From Rusavskia elegans (taxonomy: Eukaryota; Ascomycota; Lecanoromycetes; Teloschistales; Teloschistaceae), in assembly GCA_011316305.1 (NCBI GenBank), contig SAUG01000036.1, positions 1 to 56,616 on the forward strand: a DNA stretch of 56,616 nucleotides, in the 5' to 3' direction. This document shows positions 1 through 11,442 of the stretch, one piece after another (the first letter of the stretch is position 1; the number at the start of each line of letters is the position of its first letter). Both the position numbers and the translations under genes were made by a program. A model generated the notes under the pieces. That model had not been told where the DNA came from and searched no databases. It worked only from the letters and a program-made list of their open reading frames with translations.

Positions 1-556
1 GGGAGTTGGTGGAACAATCCCAAGTTCTACCCACCCCTGACTCCTATTACATCTCATCTACTCCATCATCAATGTTCAGACGCCACAAATTCCAGACCTT
101 TCCACATTTTTCATGTGAATCCTCATCCACCGAGGAGCCACAGTTTTTGATGGCGAAACATATCATGTCACGTACCGCTAACGTACGATATTACTCCCCC
201 ATATTGCAGAGGAACCTATCAAGCCTGTGTCGGCGGCGGAGCTTGTGGGGAACCAATCAACAAAATAGGTTCAGCAAGGTTGACTATGTCGATACCAGCT
301 TCAGAAGTCCGGTTTAGCCAGACCTGGCGAGTTGGTCGAAGAATTAGATGATCTGGGACGGTACGTGGAGGCTATTCCCTATGATTAGAACTAATATCTC
401 GGACTCTGACTCTGCCGTCTAGTCCGTGTGCTAAGTGATAAGCTGCACACCTTTGTCGCCTGGCCAGAGATTTTCGTTTCGAGCTTTTAGTTCAGATTGA
501 TGACTGTCGTTGGATCACAGTACGCGCTGGCAAACTTAATAAGTACGAGAGCCATT

Positions 557-633
557 GATATCGCTGCTAGGGTCTTCGATTCAGGGGGCTTTTCGGGCGG
601 AATCCATTCAGCGAAGATCCAGTGGAAGGGATA
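557..633 (+). repeat. dispersed repeat family 1 remnant
   Basis: The block GCTGCTAGGGTCTTC followed by a GATTC-like motif (about 562-582) repeats one end of the element at 35185-35351, read on the opposite strand. A GGAAGGGATA motif at 624-633 resembles the element's terminal inverted repeat. The interior is largely missing, so this looks like a short, decayed copy. Confidence 0.45.
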
Positions 634-883
634 CCGCACATGATTGCCAAGACTTGTACAACGGCATGACCGAGATATTACTATTGGACAAATTCATAGT
701 GTCCTAATTTGCGCTACTATGGAAAAGAGTTGGGGAAAACCGAGCCTGATTGTTGGGATCATTGAGCAAGTAGACGACAAGGATTCGAAGGTGGGTGGGC
801 GTTGAATCCTGGTCCTTTCGTCTAAGAGCTTGGATAACATGGGCCAATGAGGCAGTTTGACGTTGATTGAAGCACTGCGCAAG

Positions 884-891
884 TATATAAG
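884..891 (+). promoter_or_regulatory. possible TATA box of the F-box gene
   Basis: A TATATAAG octamer lies about 230 bp upstream of the F-box start codon. It fits a TATA element with a long 5' leader, but position and sequence alone make it tentative. Confidence 0.25.
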
Positions 892-1123
892 TCCCATGCG
901 ATTTCACCAAGGTTTTCGATTCCTCTATAACCTACGACGACCACCAGTAAGTGGAACTATATACACATATATTTGCTCTGCGATCTCCTACGTAGTATCC
1001 CCAGTCATACTTTCAATTATCAGAGCTTTCTACCACCAATTCGCTCTTTTGATAGGATTCACCTGAACCCAAACCTTTGAAACGAGAGCTTCCGATAAGT
1101 CACAAGAAGAAGATCTTCCGACC

Positions 1124-2648
1124 ATGGTAGATGCTACAAGCTGTTGGGGATCTCTTCCCCCAGAGATCCGAATGATGATCATAAAGGCCCTTATTCAGGA
1201 CGACGGATGCTGCGTGGTCCACTTTGCCACTGTATCTCGAGAATGGCAGACAATCGTCGAACAGAAGATTTTTGGTCGGCTCAAACTCACGCCGTCACGC
1301 TTCGCTAGCTTCGCCAAGATCACACATAGGCAAAGGACGCTTGTAAATTACATATGGCTTTGCATTGAACTTCAGGGGTACGACTGCTGGCAGATGAAGG
1401 AACTCGGATGCAATCGCTGGCACAAAACAAACATCGATGTGATAGGAAAAGCCGTTTGGGGTCTTTTCAGCATTCTCAGCACATGGGCCCCTAGTGAAAG
1501 TTTAGTGCTCGATATTAGTGTCCACTTTCCTAGCGACTCGCAGCATTATTTCAAACAACTGCAATTTGGGTCTGATGCGATTTCAGAGGCCAATAACGCT
1601 CAAGGAACGGTCATTAGCCATAGCTCCTGCCATGGCTGGGTCAAATCTCACCAAGCTATTCCTCCGTTCGAGGAGGCTATGGAGGATCCTATCACCAGTT
1701 ACTTCTGGTTCTTCCAGGACATCGAGATGACAGGAGATTTCTGGCGCGGACTGCCGGAGGTCACAGCCGTGACAGGATTCCTTTTGCGCCGACAGACGCG
1801 CCGCCGATGGGAGCCGGAAACACTCAGAGCGATCCTCGGTCGTCTTCCAAGGCTTCAGGAATCTTACTACGAGCCTTGGAGAGAGTGGAACCGGCTTGAT
1901 CAACAAGACACTGACGAGCGTAAGTCCCCACGAAGTCCCCATACAGAAGATTGCTGAGCATGTTGCAGAAACTCAGTTGATTTTCAAATTGCTTACATTC
2001 CGCCAATTGAAAAGAGTGGTGTTGTTCGAAGACTTTAACGACGATTATGGTGCTGTATTCCAAAAATTCCTTGACGACCCCGATATAGAGCCTGTTCGAA
2101 CAGCAGACGTTGCTTTAAGTGAAGCACTTGCACAGGCCAGTCTCGACTTCCAACAGCTTTCGGCGTCATTCATCGCAGACGCCAGGTGGTTTCTCCGTGC
2201 ACCTCAGCCGACCTGGGTCTGGAATCAGCTGACCTCGCTAGTACTTACCTCGCGACTTTTAGTCCCACAAGAGAGTCATGCAGTGGTCAACGACTTACTA
2301 CAGGCAGCGGCGACAGCAGCCATGAAGATGCCAAGGCTCGAGTCGATGGAGCTTTGGAACGGTGGAAGGGGTTTTGCCTGCGTATTCCGGTACCAGTCAT
2401 CAGGAGGCATTCGCCCTGCTAAGATTCTCTGGCGAGGAAATTGGAATCTCCCGCTGGGGCTTCGGACCGTCCGTGCATGGGAAATTGTGGCACGGCAGCA
2501 CGCTCAATGCGACTTCCGGGTCTCTAAAGAGCTGCTGGACGCCGATGCTATCAATTCTCATGGCGATGCGATCCACCATTTAGAACTTCTAGAGCCGGTG
2601 GTTTGTCCCGTTTCGTTGTGGCAAATACGAAAAGAAATAGGGGTTTAG
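1124..2648 (+). CDS. F-box protein
   Basis: Predicted exons are 1124-1919 and 1969-2648, giving 491 aa. The 49-nt intron starts GTAAGT, has a GCTGAGC branch-like site and ends TGCAG; removing it joins two frames exactly. Residues about 7-50 form an F-box-like module (SLPPEIRMMIIKAL) that would dock on Skp1 in an SCF ubiquitin ligase. The rest has no motif I recognise but shows the Trp- and Leu-rich pattern seen in the substrate-side regions of many fungal F-box proteins. The ATG has purine at -3 context (ACC ATG G). Substrate is unknown. Confidence in the gene model is high; confidence in the F-box label is moderate to high. Confidence 0.75.
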
Positions 2649-3159
2649 ACCGGCCCCTTCCTTTATCCGCGGATCAATGCCAAAAGGCCTCCGTCAATCC
2701 ACTATTATTTGGTATCGGCACCTAATCACGTCCACCGGCTAATGGTAGCATTCTCTAGGGGTCAGCCCATACAGTCTTTCCATAATCAAGTCACAACCGC
2801 AAGATGGGCCATACAGTAACCATCGGCAAGAATTTTATGGACATAGTCGCTGTCCACTACTCTACTGCATTATCCACAATTACTCAAATCTTATCACGAA
2901 AAAATAATCGGATGCAAGATCCGAGGCCGTTTGGAGGCTCGAGCCTCTGAAGAAAGTCCTTGCTTCTCTTCTTGGATGATACGCTGTAAACATCATCTCT
3001 GATTGGATTACAGGCCGCCAAACACATGATATATATCAAATGAACAATACAACAAACTTGCTAAGTAGCCAACAAAATTATCTTCCTCAAAAGATTGCTG
3101 CAACTGCTCACATCACCAACCTCAAACAAAATCTACTTTCCTAACCAGCTAACAAGAAC
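2649..3159. other. intergenic spacer
   Basis: AT-rich spacer between two co-oriented genes. It holds the 3' flank of the F-box gene and the presumed promoter of the DUF7587-like gene, including an AT-rich GATATATATC stretch near 3028-3037. No gene is visible. Confidence 0.5.
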
Positions 3160-3707
3160 ATGGCCTCGCCACCTCAGTTCTTCTATCGCGTGCAACATCA
3201 GGGCTCCTACACATACTACGACCCAAACACCGGCTTCGAAGCCAGAGGCCACTACACGATGGATCCCTCTCACTACATAAACGGATCGAAAGTACGCGGT
3301 CATCTCAAGTGGGCAGATCGACCAATTGAGCCCACCCCCTTCATATCCGTCTTCGACAACTATGGTATGGTATCAACCCACCAAACATCAACACAAGAAA
3401 TCAACTAACCACTAATCCACTCTCTCTATCAGAGGACGCCAACCACCGAGCGCATTTCCACATACAGCGAGGAGATCACGACGTCTTTATTGCTGCCATC
3501 AACGCCGAGAATCTGCGCTCATTGATCCTCAAATTAAATACCGCAGACGGTCGTGTCGATCTGCAGATATGGCAAACACCGGGCTATGATTCTTTTATCT
3601 CTATCTTGGATCTACGATCGGCTTTACGGCTTGAGCCAGGAATCTGTCAGGCGTCGGAATGGTTGGCGGTAGATGATATACCAAGCGAAATCATCACGCG
3701 ACTCTAG
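3160..3707 (+). CDS. small DUF7587-like protein
   Basis: Exons 3160-3364 and 3433-3707 give 159 aa; the 68-nt intron begins GTATGG and ends CTATCAG. The protein opens with FFYRVQHQGSYTYYD and then GFEARG, followed by TPFISVFDN and a downstream acidic/helical stretch. The order 'YRV ... GF ... PFISVF' resembles the fungal domain catalogued as DUF7587 and, more distantly, the R-S/T-S-E plan of ADP-ribosyltransferase folds; the latter is only an inference. No signal peptide or membrane segment is seen, so an intracellular protein is expected. A GTAAGT just after the stop codon could mark a spliced 3' UTR. Confidence 0.65.
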
Positions 3708-4918
3708 AGCAGTAAGTGATGCTTTCGAAGCATTCTATCTATGTCATTGGATACCTGTTGAGTGTATCACTTGAGGAATGATCAGCTGCTCCAAGGTTGA
3801 ACAAACAGGACAGTTTGAGGGGCTATTCCGGGGTAACGATTTCCATAGCTGTCTTTGAGAAGGCTTGGGACTTGGCTCTTGAATATGTCCAACGTGGAAA
3901 TCGCATTTGAAGAGCATGGGAGGCGCACCGTCGGCGGAAGAGACCTGATTTTCACCTTCACTGATTTGCTCAATTCAAACGCCATTCTTATTGTCAGGCC
4001 TTCTAAAAAGTTCTTTGTTCCCTCCACATATTAAATAAGTTCAAAAGCTTTAGTGGTGCTATCCATTCGTATGCATTTCCCTCCACAGCAGCGTCGCTAG
4101 GCGTTTTCACACATCGAAAAGTGATGATGGCAAGATGCTAGCTGTTCGATAAACAGTCCTTGTTTTTCCTTTTCCTTTTTCTCCTTTTTCCATTGCACAG
4201 TGACACATCACATCCGTGTGCAGTCAACCTCGCTGTATAGCTCTCCATCTGCTAAATACTTGCTTTTGCCACCAAAGTTCCGCTCAAAAGCCATTCCCCC
4301 TGAACCCATGCAGAACGCCAACAAATAAAGAACCCAGAATACGTTTCTCTTTTGTGTCCTTGCTACAGCCAGCCCAAATACTCACTTCATCCATCATTGC
4401 TAGATACACACCTGCGACGCTGGGTGCATAGGTTTAATGAAGCGAGACGATAACAATACGGAAGAAGGGAGGGAAAGCTGGCCATGGAGACCTCGGAAAT
4501 GCTGTTCTCCAGCGCCCCGATCTTGTTTCCCTGCTGCAGTCCCACGTCGGTCTGAGCAAGGGCTGATTTCCCGCATTGTTGTCATAGAACGATGGCGATA
4601 GGGTCTTTGGTTCCGAGGAGGATGACCAGCGTCGTCGTGACTTGTTGCATTGTTTTGTGGGTGTAAGAAGTCTATTCGTCACTGCGTTTGCTTTGAGCGA
4701 GAGATTTGGGAGCTTATGACTGCCATAGGCGTTGGGTAGCTGTGCATGAGCTTCAAGGTAACCACAACAAACCACGCCACTCGCAAGGCGACGGTCCGTG
4801 TGCTTGTGTGAAGAGTCTGTCGCGGACACAGATGTCTCCGGTCGTCGAAGTGACTGGATCATCTTGCGATTCGAGATAGATCCAGAGTACGATTGGGAGT
4901 AGGACGCCTGAGTAATGG
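3708..4918. other. spacer with only doubtful ORFs
   Basis: No gene can be defended. A 50-codon frame from an ATG at 3885 to a stop at 4035-4037 has balanced composition and may be a gene fragment. The longer minus-strand frame at 4434-4862 lacks any motif. A T/C-rich tract lies near 4158-4195. Confidence 0.4.
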
Positions 4919-7021
4919 CTAAGCTGTGGTATTATTGGGGAAACGGTGTATATGGATCGCAGGAAGATCTAGCCGTCGTATTCTAGACTCGGTAGTTTCA
5001 CGAAAGCGGATATACGTTGGCTCCTCCAAACGCAGATGCAGAGTTGCAGCAGTAATTTCTGGAGAGGCCTGTTCGAGTCCAACAAAAGTATTGAGTACAT
5101 CGTTTGCTACCTTCTTACAACGGGTGGAAATTTGTCCGAAGTCTAAGCCTGGATCGACATCTTGGTGAAATGATCCAACATCATGCAGCATGAGGTTTAT
5201 AGCCGACACAGCTAATCCATTTGGAGTCCAGTAGACTGTCAGGCCTGGTTCTCCTGGGATCGTATTGATGTTGAAAGGCTTTTGGCGTACCGATTGCTTC
5301 TCTATGATGCCTAAAAGGCGGACTTCTTGGAGAAGAGGATTTTCTGAGCTATGTATGCTGTATGAGTCACTGATCGCTCGAACTTCGTCCATCTTGTAGA
5401 TCACTGTTGGGGCAGCAATAAACGCTGGAAGCTCGTATTTTGCTAGAAGATTCGATTCTGATCTGGCATTCGAGCTCGGATACCGGAAACTGCGGTATCG
5501 TTGGTATACGTCCCACAACAGAATCGAGGCTTTCGTTTGATGTCTTTCGTAAGTATCATGCCAAAATCTCAGGGTTTCGATGTCCTCGATTTGAGGATAT
5601 CCGTACAAGGCTTCCATAAATTCTGCGCCTCCCCAATCTCTGCAGGTTATAGCGCTGAAGCGCTTCCACCGAGCATTGACACATGCACGACATTGTGATT
5701 CCAAGTCAAATTGTTCGGTCCAATCTTCCATCTCTTTCAAGATGTGTATACTGGATTGTCTATCATGATTTGCCCGGATCACATCGACAGAGAAAACCTT
5801 GCACATTGCGTGGAGCGACCAAGATATTTTCATACTTCTCAGAAAATGCTGTGTATTGGCATCGAATGCATCGACCACAAGATGCAATATCCTGTGGGCT
5901 TCTCCACGAAAACTCTCTGTTACTGGACTAACTCCACTGGAGTTAATGGACAGGTATCGGAACTGAAAAGCTTCTACTGGTGCTGATACGGAATCCACTT
6001 CATAAATCGTAAGATCATGAAGATTTGCAACGAACTTGAAAATCTCATGGCGGTGCCCGTGGCTGAATTCATAGCCATACATTTTGGACAATTTCCAACA
6101 TACATCTGAGGACTCATGAAAATCGATTGGTTCATTCTCGATGTTCGACATGTATCTGGTATTTTGCTCGACTCGCTCGTGTAGCTCCTGTTGCTGGGGT
6201 GTTTCGCCAGGGCCGGGTGAATCCTGATCATCTGCATTGCCTTCGATATCAGACTCCATAGCCGGTGAAGCTTCTCTGTGAGGTTTTGGCATTGTTCCAC
6301 ATTCCCCAGCCTCATCGATGTTGGTGTTGTCAAACACGCCTCTATCGCCGAGCTCTTTCACGTAAGCCATGATGATATCCATATGCTTCCGCACCAGAGA
6401 ATCTTGAAACCCATCCTTCAGTAATCGACGGCGTAATTCACGCCACGCATCTCTATCATCATTTGTATGTGCCGTTAGAACAGAGCCTTCCTCGCCTGCT
6501 GTTGCCATGAAGTGCGCTGTAATATGGTTCACAGCATTCTTGATATCCTGGAGATCTCCGCCAGCTTTGTCCATTTTTTCTTCAACATCGCCTATAGTGC
6601 CGAGAGATATCATGTTGAGGAACAGTGTTAGACTGGACGTGTAGTACGTTATTTTGGATCTCAGTGCCGCCACTTCGGCGACTACACCGTTGCCAAATTT
6701 GATCTTCTTCCATAGCCGACGTACGCTTCTTTCTTGCTCGCTTAAAGCATTATATTTGACCAAAACCTTGTCGAGCTGAGTCAAAACATCCTTGCATCCA
6801 TTCGCAATAACACCGAGCTCTTTTTCATGGGATTTGTCTTTGTTGATGGGGTTTTCAGGTTTCGCAGCCTCTGCTTTCAAGCGATTCAGAACCAGATGGA
6901 GGCTCGAGGTTTCTCGTGTGAGCTCGTCATATTGGCCACAAGCAGCTCGGGCCCCCTGTGATGTTTTGTATGCCAATCGGACAAGTAAAGCAATATCGCT
7001 GACTGACCATCCGAATGACAT
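4919..7021 (-). CDS. STAND-type N-terminal domain protein without NACHT
   Basis: An uninterrupted frame of 700 aa. The start is set at the ATG at 7021 because the frame above it lacks another ATG and the family normally begins MSFGWSxxDIALL. Residues 1-170 are a helical domain (GWSVSDIALLVRLAYKT, then CGQYDELTRETSSLHLVLNRL) shared with the N-termini of many fungal STAND/NLR proteins. In those it is thought to sense or signal, but no P-loop NACHT or NB-ARC follows here. An acidic, Gln-rich linker lies around residues 240-285. The C-terminal 400 residues are globular, rich in Trp, His and Cys, and unrecognised. It may be a stand-alone regulator or a signalling partner of NLRs. Function is unproven. 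Confidence 0.7.
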   Translation of the reverse strand: MSFGWSVSDIALLVRLAYKTSQGARAACGQYDELTRETSSLHLVLNRLKAEAAKPENPINKDKSHEKELGVIANGCKDVLTQLDKVLVKYNALSEQERSVRRLWKKIKFGNGVVAEVAALRSKITYYTSSLTLFLNMISLGTIGDVEEKMDKAGGDLQDIKNAVNHITAHFMATAGEEGSVLTAHTNDDRDAWRELRRRLLKDGFQDSLVRKHMDIIMAYVKELGDRGVFDNTNIDEAGECGTMPKPHREASPAMESDIEGNADDQDSPGPGETPQQQELHERVEQNTRYMSNIENEPIDFHESSDVCWKLSKMYGYEFSHGHRHEIFKFVANLHDLTIYEVDSVSAPVEAFQFRYLSINSSGVSPVTESFRGEAHRILHLVVDAFDANTQHFLRSMKISWSLHAMCKVFSVDVIRANHDRQSSIHILKEMEDWTEQFDLESQCRACVNARWKRFSAITCRDWGGAEFMEALYGYPQIEDIETLRFWHDTYERHQTKASILLWDVYQRYRSFRYPSSNARSESNLLAKYELPAFIAAPTVIYKMDEVRAISDSYSIHSSENPLLQEVRLLGIIEKQSVRQKPFNINTIPGEPGLTVYWTPNGLAVSAINLMLHDVGSFHQDVDPGLDFGQISTRCKKVANDVLNTFVGLEQASPEITAATLHLRLEEPTYIRFRETTESRIRRLDLPAIHIHRFPNNTTA

Positions 7022-8544
7022 GGCGATAACAGAAGATAAGGCCCTCAAAATCGAAGCAGTGCTTTTTAGAGTGTGAAAAGCGCCGTTGCTCAGGCGTAAA
7101 CTGAAGAAAGCCCCACCACACCTGCATGCATGATTTGATGCTCAGCCACATGGAACCTTTCCTTTCTCCAAGAGAACGTTCGCCCGTATTATACCAGACC
7201 TGTACATTTTATGATCCCTAATCGATAGTCAAGACCCACAGCCCGCAGAGGATGAATCAATCCATTTCACAGGCATTCGATGGGGTCAACACTAATCTTG
7301 CGACTTCAATTTTTATCGAGATGACTTTTTAGGCAATTGCCGATAGGCTGCGATGGAAGGGTGTGGCGGTGGCCCATGACATGACTGGCTGGCAGGTCCG
7401 CCTCGTGTCCACTCAATGCAGGTCCCATCTGCTCGCTTGCCGTGTAGCGTCGTCGATGGTAGATATATCAGCTTTGTGACCAATGTAATTATTCTATCAA
7501 AAGCGCCTCTCCCAGCGGCCATCCCTTCGACTTGATGGAATGGGCAAACGATGCCTCGACTGCCAGCCGAATCGGATATTGTATCAATGCATGAGATGAC
7601 AGACTAAGTGTCCGTTTTGTTCTGCTTACCGCGAGGCAGAAAAGTGTATTCGAAAGGCATTGCAGAGTTGTTTCCGGGATTCGGTCTGCGCTTTCCTCAA
7701 ATACGAGTGCATTTTGATAGACTGTTGCATAGTACAAGGGTATTGCGTCTTAGTAAAAGAGAACAGCTCGCTCGGAGGATTTATCCATCGATGAAGTGGT
7801 AGATCGTCTCTATCATTGTGTTCAAAAGTAAGGTGCAGCTAACGTATGCCAAGACTCCTAACAGTTTTGCAGCAAGTATTAAATTAGATCTTCGGAAGCT
7901 AAAAGTTTAGCGCCTTCTTCTTTCCTCTTGGGAAATGCAGTAATCAACTTTTCCTCCCTTGGTCAGTCAAATGATCGTCCGCATACGAAGCGATGTTTCT
8001 CTCCAAAAGAAACGAAGAACCGTCTCAAGACCTCGAGCGTACGTGGTCGGCTTTGCTCGCTTCGGTCGTAAGGTCTTCCTACGGGTACCCACCTAGGACC
8101 TTGTGTTACTTCCAGTTTTATTACTGGCTGCCGATGCATTGCCACACTATACAGAGTACGCGTGACGACTCCCTTTGAAGACACTCGAACACCAGACTCG
8201 CCTGGGGGTTCACGAAAGTCAACGCTTTCGACGCTTTCGATCTGCCAAGCAGATGACCGTTGACGAAGAAAAGGCGTGCCAAAGAGCCGCAATGGGGTTG
8301 ATCATGTCCATAAACAATCAGACAGATCATGGTGGCTTGCAGCATGCTGCCTGCTGTAGCTTGGGTTTCAATGCGTCCGGGCGATGCTAAGGACTTGCCG
8401 CCGGGTCTCTTGCCTTCAAACGGCTACAAGGCTCTCGGAGACATGGACCATCCATCATCCTATATCTTACGTTGCATATTTCGCCATCTTTCTTCAGCCT
8501 CCTTGTGACCTTGAAAGTGTGCGGCTGGCGATTGGGAATTTGGG
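7022..8544. other. gene-poor spacer
   Basis: Overlapping short frames on both strands without motifs. It contains a copy of dispersed repeat family 1 (about 7521-7660) and the upstream region of the small gene that begins at 8545. Confidence 0.5.
7521..7660 (+). repeat. dispersed repeat family 1 copy (MITE-like)
   Basis: It begins ATCCCTTCGACTT and ends ATTCGAAAGGCA, degenerate versions of the terminal inverted repeats of the copy at 35185-35351. Inside it shares CCTCGACTGCCAGCCGAATC and GACTAAGTGTCCG with the copies at 35.2 kb and, inverted, at 15.5-15.8 kb. It has no coding capacity, as expected of a non-autonomous element. Confidence 0.55.
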
Positions 8545-9015
8545 ATGGCATCCAGTTCGAGGCAAGGAGCCAGTGGGCTTCCAGGAAGGCCCAAGGGACC
8601 CCCGCCGCCAAGGCGCATGACAATTCCCTTTGCCCAGCAAACTCCAAAGCCACCACCTCATCCGATTCTGAAGCAGGCATCATATCCTGTCTATAACCTA
8701 AAATGGGAGGAGCTCAAGGCTATTTTGGAAAAGAGGTTTCCTGGCTATACATTCTCGCAGCGCTGTGTGAGTCGTTCTGGCATGTATCCCCTCGGGCGCT
8801 CATCACTAACTTCGCCTCTCCTCTCGCCAGGTCAATGACCGTTATCAGTTCGACATACCTGAAGATCTGACACAAGTACGCCGAATACTAGCTGCGTATT
8901 CTGATCGCAGTCGCCTGACTCTTACGTGTTCTGACAGGATGATCTGGACGAGATAGCCAAAGCGACTGACGAAGGCCCGAAGATGCCAGCCCGAAAGTCA
9001 CAGTCGCCAGAGTAA
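8545..9015 (+). CDS. 114-aa conserved-looking small protein
   Basis: Three exons (8545-8766, 8831-8875, 8938-9015) join in frame through introns of 64 and 62 nt with GTGAGT..CCAG and GTACGC..ACAG ends. The N-terminus is Pro/Ser/Arg-rich. The core 'YNLKWEELKAILEKRFPGY' followed by 'RYQFDIPEDLTQDDLDEIA' resembles a short module (W-x2-L-x3-L-x3-FP ... F-x-I/V-P-x-x-LT) I have seen in small fungal proteins of unknown role. A second ATG at 8617 would give a 90-aa form lacking the Pro-rich leader. No signal peptide or membrane segment is present. Function is unknown. Confidence 0.6.
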
Positions 9016-9574
9016 GGCTTCGATTGGTTTGATGGAAAGACTATTGGTTTGCAATGTTATCTACCTGGCCAACGAGCGCCCAGAAGAGGAACCCTGTAAG
9101 ATATCTCGGGCGGGACGATAGAGCCATTCTCAGCAGACTTTTGTTTGAAAGTTCGTAGGCCCCTGTTGCTACCAGAAAGCCCACTTGAATTTTCTGAGTT
9201 GCAACAGGGCAAAGCTTTTGGAAGGACAGCTCGAAACCCGCCCATCAATCTGAACGGGGCAGATAAGATTACACAAGCAGATGGATCCTTGAAGCTGAGT
9301 GGATATTAGCTGCCAAAGGGTGCGAGCGAAAAGCCTATTGTTACGAATGCATGATTCGTGCCGCGGGCGAGGCAAGTCTTGCTTACTCGGGAGACACTGC
9401 AGCTGTGGCGTCCACAGGGCTGTTCACCCAACCCTTACATTTTCACTGCTTCTACCCGCCCCCAAGGCTTTCGCACTTTTGTCCAATGCAATACGAGGCA
9501 TATCAATCAATCTCAATATAAGCTGGTGAAGCTCCTCAAGGGCATCTTGAAGCAAAGATACAAGGACCAGCAGT
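9016..9574. other. spacer
   Basis: Between two co-oriented genes. It holds no defensible frame; the 3' half presumably carries the promoter and leader of the CorA-like gene. Confidence 0.5.
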
Positions 9575-11442
9575 ATGAGTAACATGCAGATCCCCGACGC
9601 CTTTCAGCGTTCTTACCAAGATTTCGAGACGTACCCTCGAAACATTTGCAACCATAATGCATATCCTGGTATCCTCCAGGCCTATGCCTCCCGACTAGAC
9701 GGTGCCGCCTCCCGACTTCTCATAGAGTCAGAAGCAGAGGCCTTCATCCCCTTCCGCGATCTTTTTTCTGCCGGTCAAGGTATTGCAGAGTCTTTAACGA
9801 TTTAATCAGGAAGTGCTGAACCTCAACAGGCCCAGCGACCCACAACATATTTGACGATGATGCGCTGAAAAAGTGGCTGGGGGATCAATCCAGCATTGAT
9901 CCCATTACATCCCAGCGCAATGGAATGATAGCAACCAAAGTTGACCCAAAGTGCCGTTTCATGTATTGCTCCTGACGCCAGCTGCTATATCTTAAGCTGA
10001 CGAATGGTGGACCTCAGATTCATGACTGGGGGCAATTCACGGAAGCCTCTCAAGGTCTCACGACGAATGCTTACGCGAATCTTGTCTTATCATCAGGTCA
10101 TGCCCTCTTATCTTGATTTCCTGTTTGTCTTTGGCCTTAGCAATTCAGCACGCGAATTGAGGTTCAGTGGCTTTCGTCAGCAAATATCACTGCCTGATCG
10201 CCCTGAGAATCCAGCAATTCCAGGCATGGGCAGAAGTGGACGCTCTTTCCAAATGTGCTATAACCTTAAAGGCGTCGCTTGTATATCCACGGAAAAACCA
10301 GCCCAGTGGTCTATACGGCAGGCGGCTATACACCATCAATTTGACATGGAAGAAGGTACAGCATTGTGGATAGTTACCAAAGGCGACTTGGAGATCAAGG
10401 ATAGGGTCAAGACTCTAACAGGCAAGGACGGGCGGCCTGAGGACCGAGCCTTTGAAAGTCCAGAGAAATGTCTCAAATCCAACCTGGCGGTCCATCTCTT
10501 GATATGTCATTGGTCGACCGAGGATTGGCGATGGTACATCCAGCATCTAGAAGACGCGATAGAGCAAGAAGTCTGGTTCCTCCATGCCCGCTCACTGTGG
10601 ATCACATGCTAACGAGCAAACTGCAGACCGATATCGCGATTCATGGCCGTCGGGATCGCGGGGAAGCTGCACGTGTATACGTTCCATCGGACCTTCAGAC
10701 GTTGCAAGATTACCAAGACAAGATCAATCAAACCATCATGGTCCTGGAAGCCAACAGTGACGTATTGGCGTCTCTTCGGAACTTCTACCAGGCCTTGCTA
10801 GACAACAGGGCTTTCACGCTGAAGGATGCATGTGGTGCAGATATCACCTCTTTTACGAAGCAAGTGGATGAGATGATTCATGATTCGAGCATGCAGATCT
10901 CTCGAGCAAAACTTCTGGTTCGAATTACCTCTGATAGGAAGGATCTAGTAGGTGAACAGCCAACGAACAGCGGTAGTCTACGAACTAAGGTGCTTTAAGG
11001 TTGTACAGCACCTCCAAAGTCAAACGACTCAAAAAATGGAAGACTTGACAGCAAGTATGCATAGTATCGGAATCGGATCCCAGAAAGAAGCGATCATAAT
11101 GCGAATCATCACCGCAGTGACGTTAGTATATCTCCCAGGAACATTCGTATCTGTGAGTCCATGTAGCTCAACCCCATAACACGATCACTAACAGCGTTTT
11201 AGACACTCTTCAGCACTGATGTGATTCGCTTCCCCGACAATGGTGACGCATTCTCGCAGGCCGCCATGTTCCGATGGCTGCAAGTAACATTCCCCCTAAC
11301 AGTTCTGACTTTGATTGTTGCATTTATTGTTTTCCGACTTGCGGACAAGAGACGGAAGCACGCGTTGTCTGCCTTCCAGGATGTTGAAACAGGAGCAGTC
11401 CAACCTCCGGCAGATCAACGCTTCTTCCTGAAAGGATCATAA
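9575..11442 (+). CDS. CorA-like membrane protein
   Basis: Six exons (9575-9779, 9830-9962, 10018-10570, 10627-10947, 11000-11152, 11203-11442) give 534 aa, with all five introns 50-56 nt. Intron 4 has a consensus-poor GTCTGG donor but a perfect TGCTAAC branch site and CTGCAG acceptor. The N-terminal half carries the 'ILSYHQVMPSYLDFLFVFG' block typical of fungal CorA-like proteins. A helical region follows (residues about 300-440), then two membrane helices: one around residues 440-465 including VYLPGTFVSTLFSTD, the other around 478-500. The GMN selectivity loop of true CorA Mg2+ channels is not visible, so transport is unproven. The short C-terminus after the second helix is basic then polar. 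Confidence 0.8.

Larger units (their letters stand above)
1..1123. other. intergenic, no convincing gene
   Basis: The open frames here are all short, overlap on both strands and show no family motif. The stretch contains a degraded dispersed-repeat fragment near 557-633 and serves as the upstream region of the F-box gene that begins at 1124. Confidence 0.5.

Noticed and set aside
4434..4862. 142-codon minus-strand frame
   Set aside because: Composition is random-looking, Ser/Arg-rich in all frames, with no motif and no splice partner.
7022..7048. N-terminal extension of the STAND-like protein
   Set aside because: The extension begins at TTG and the homologous family starts at the ATG at 7021.
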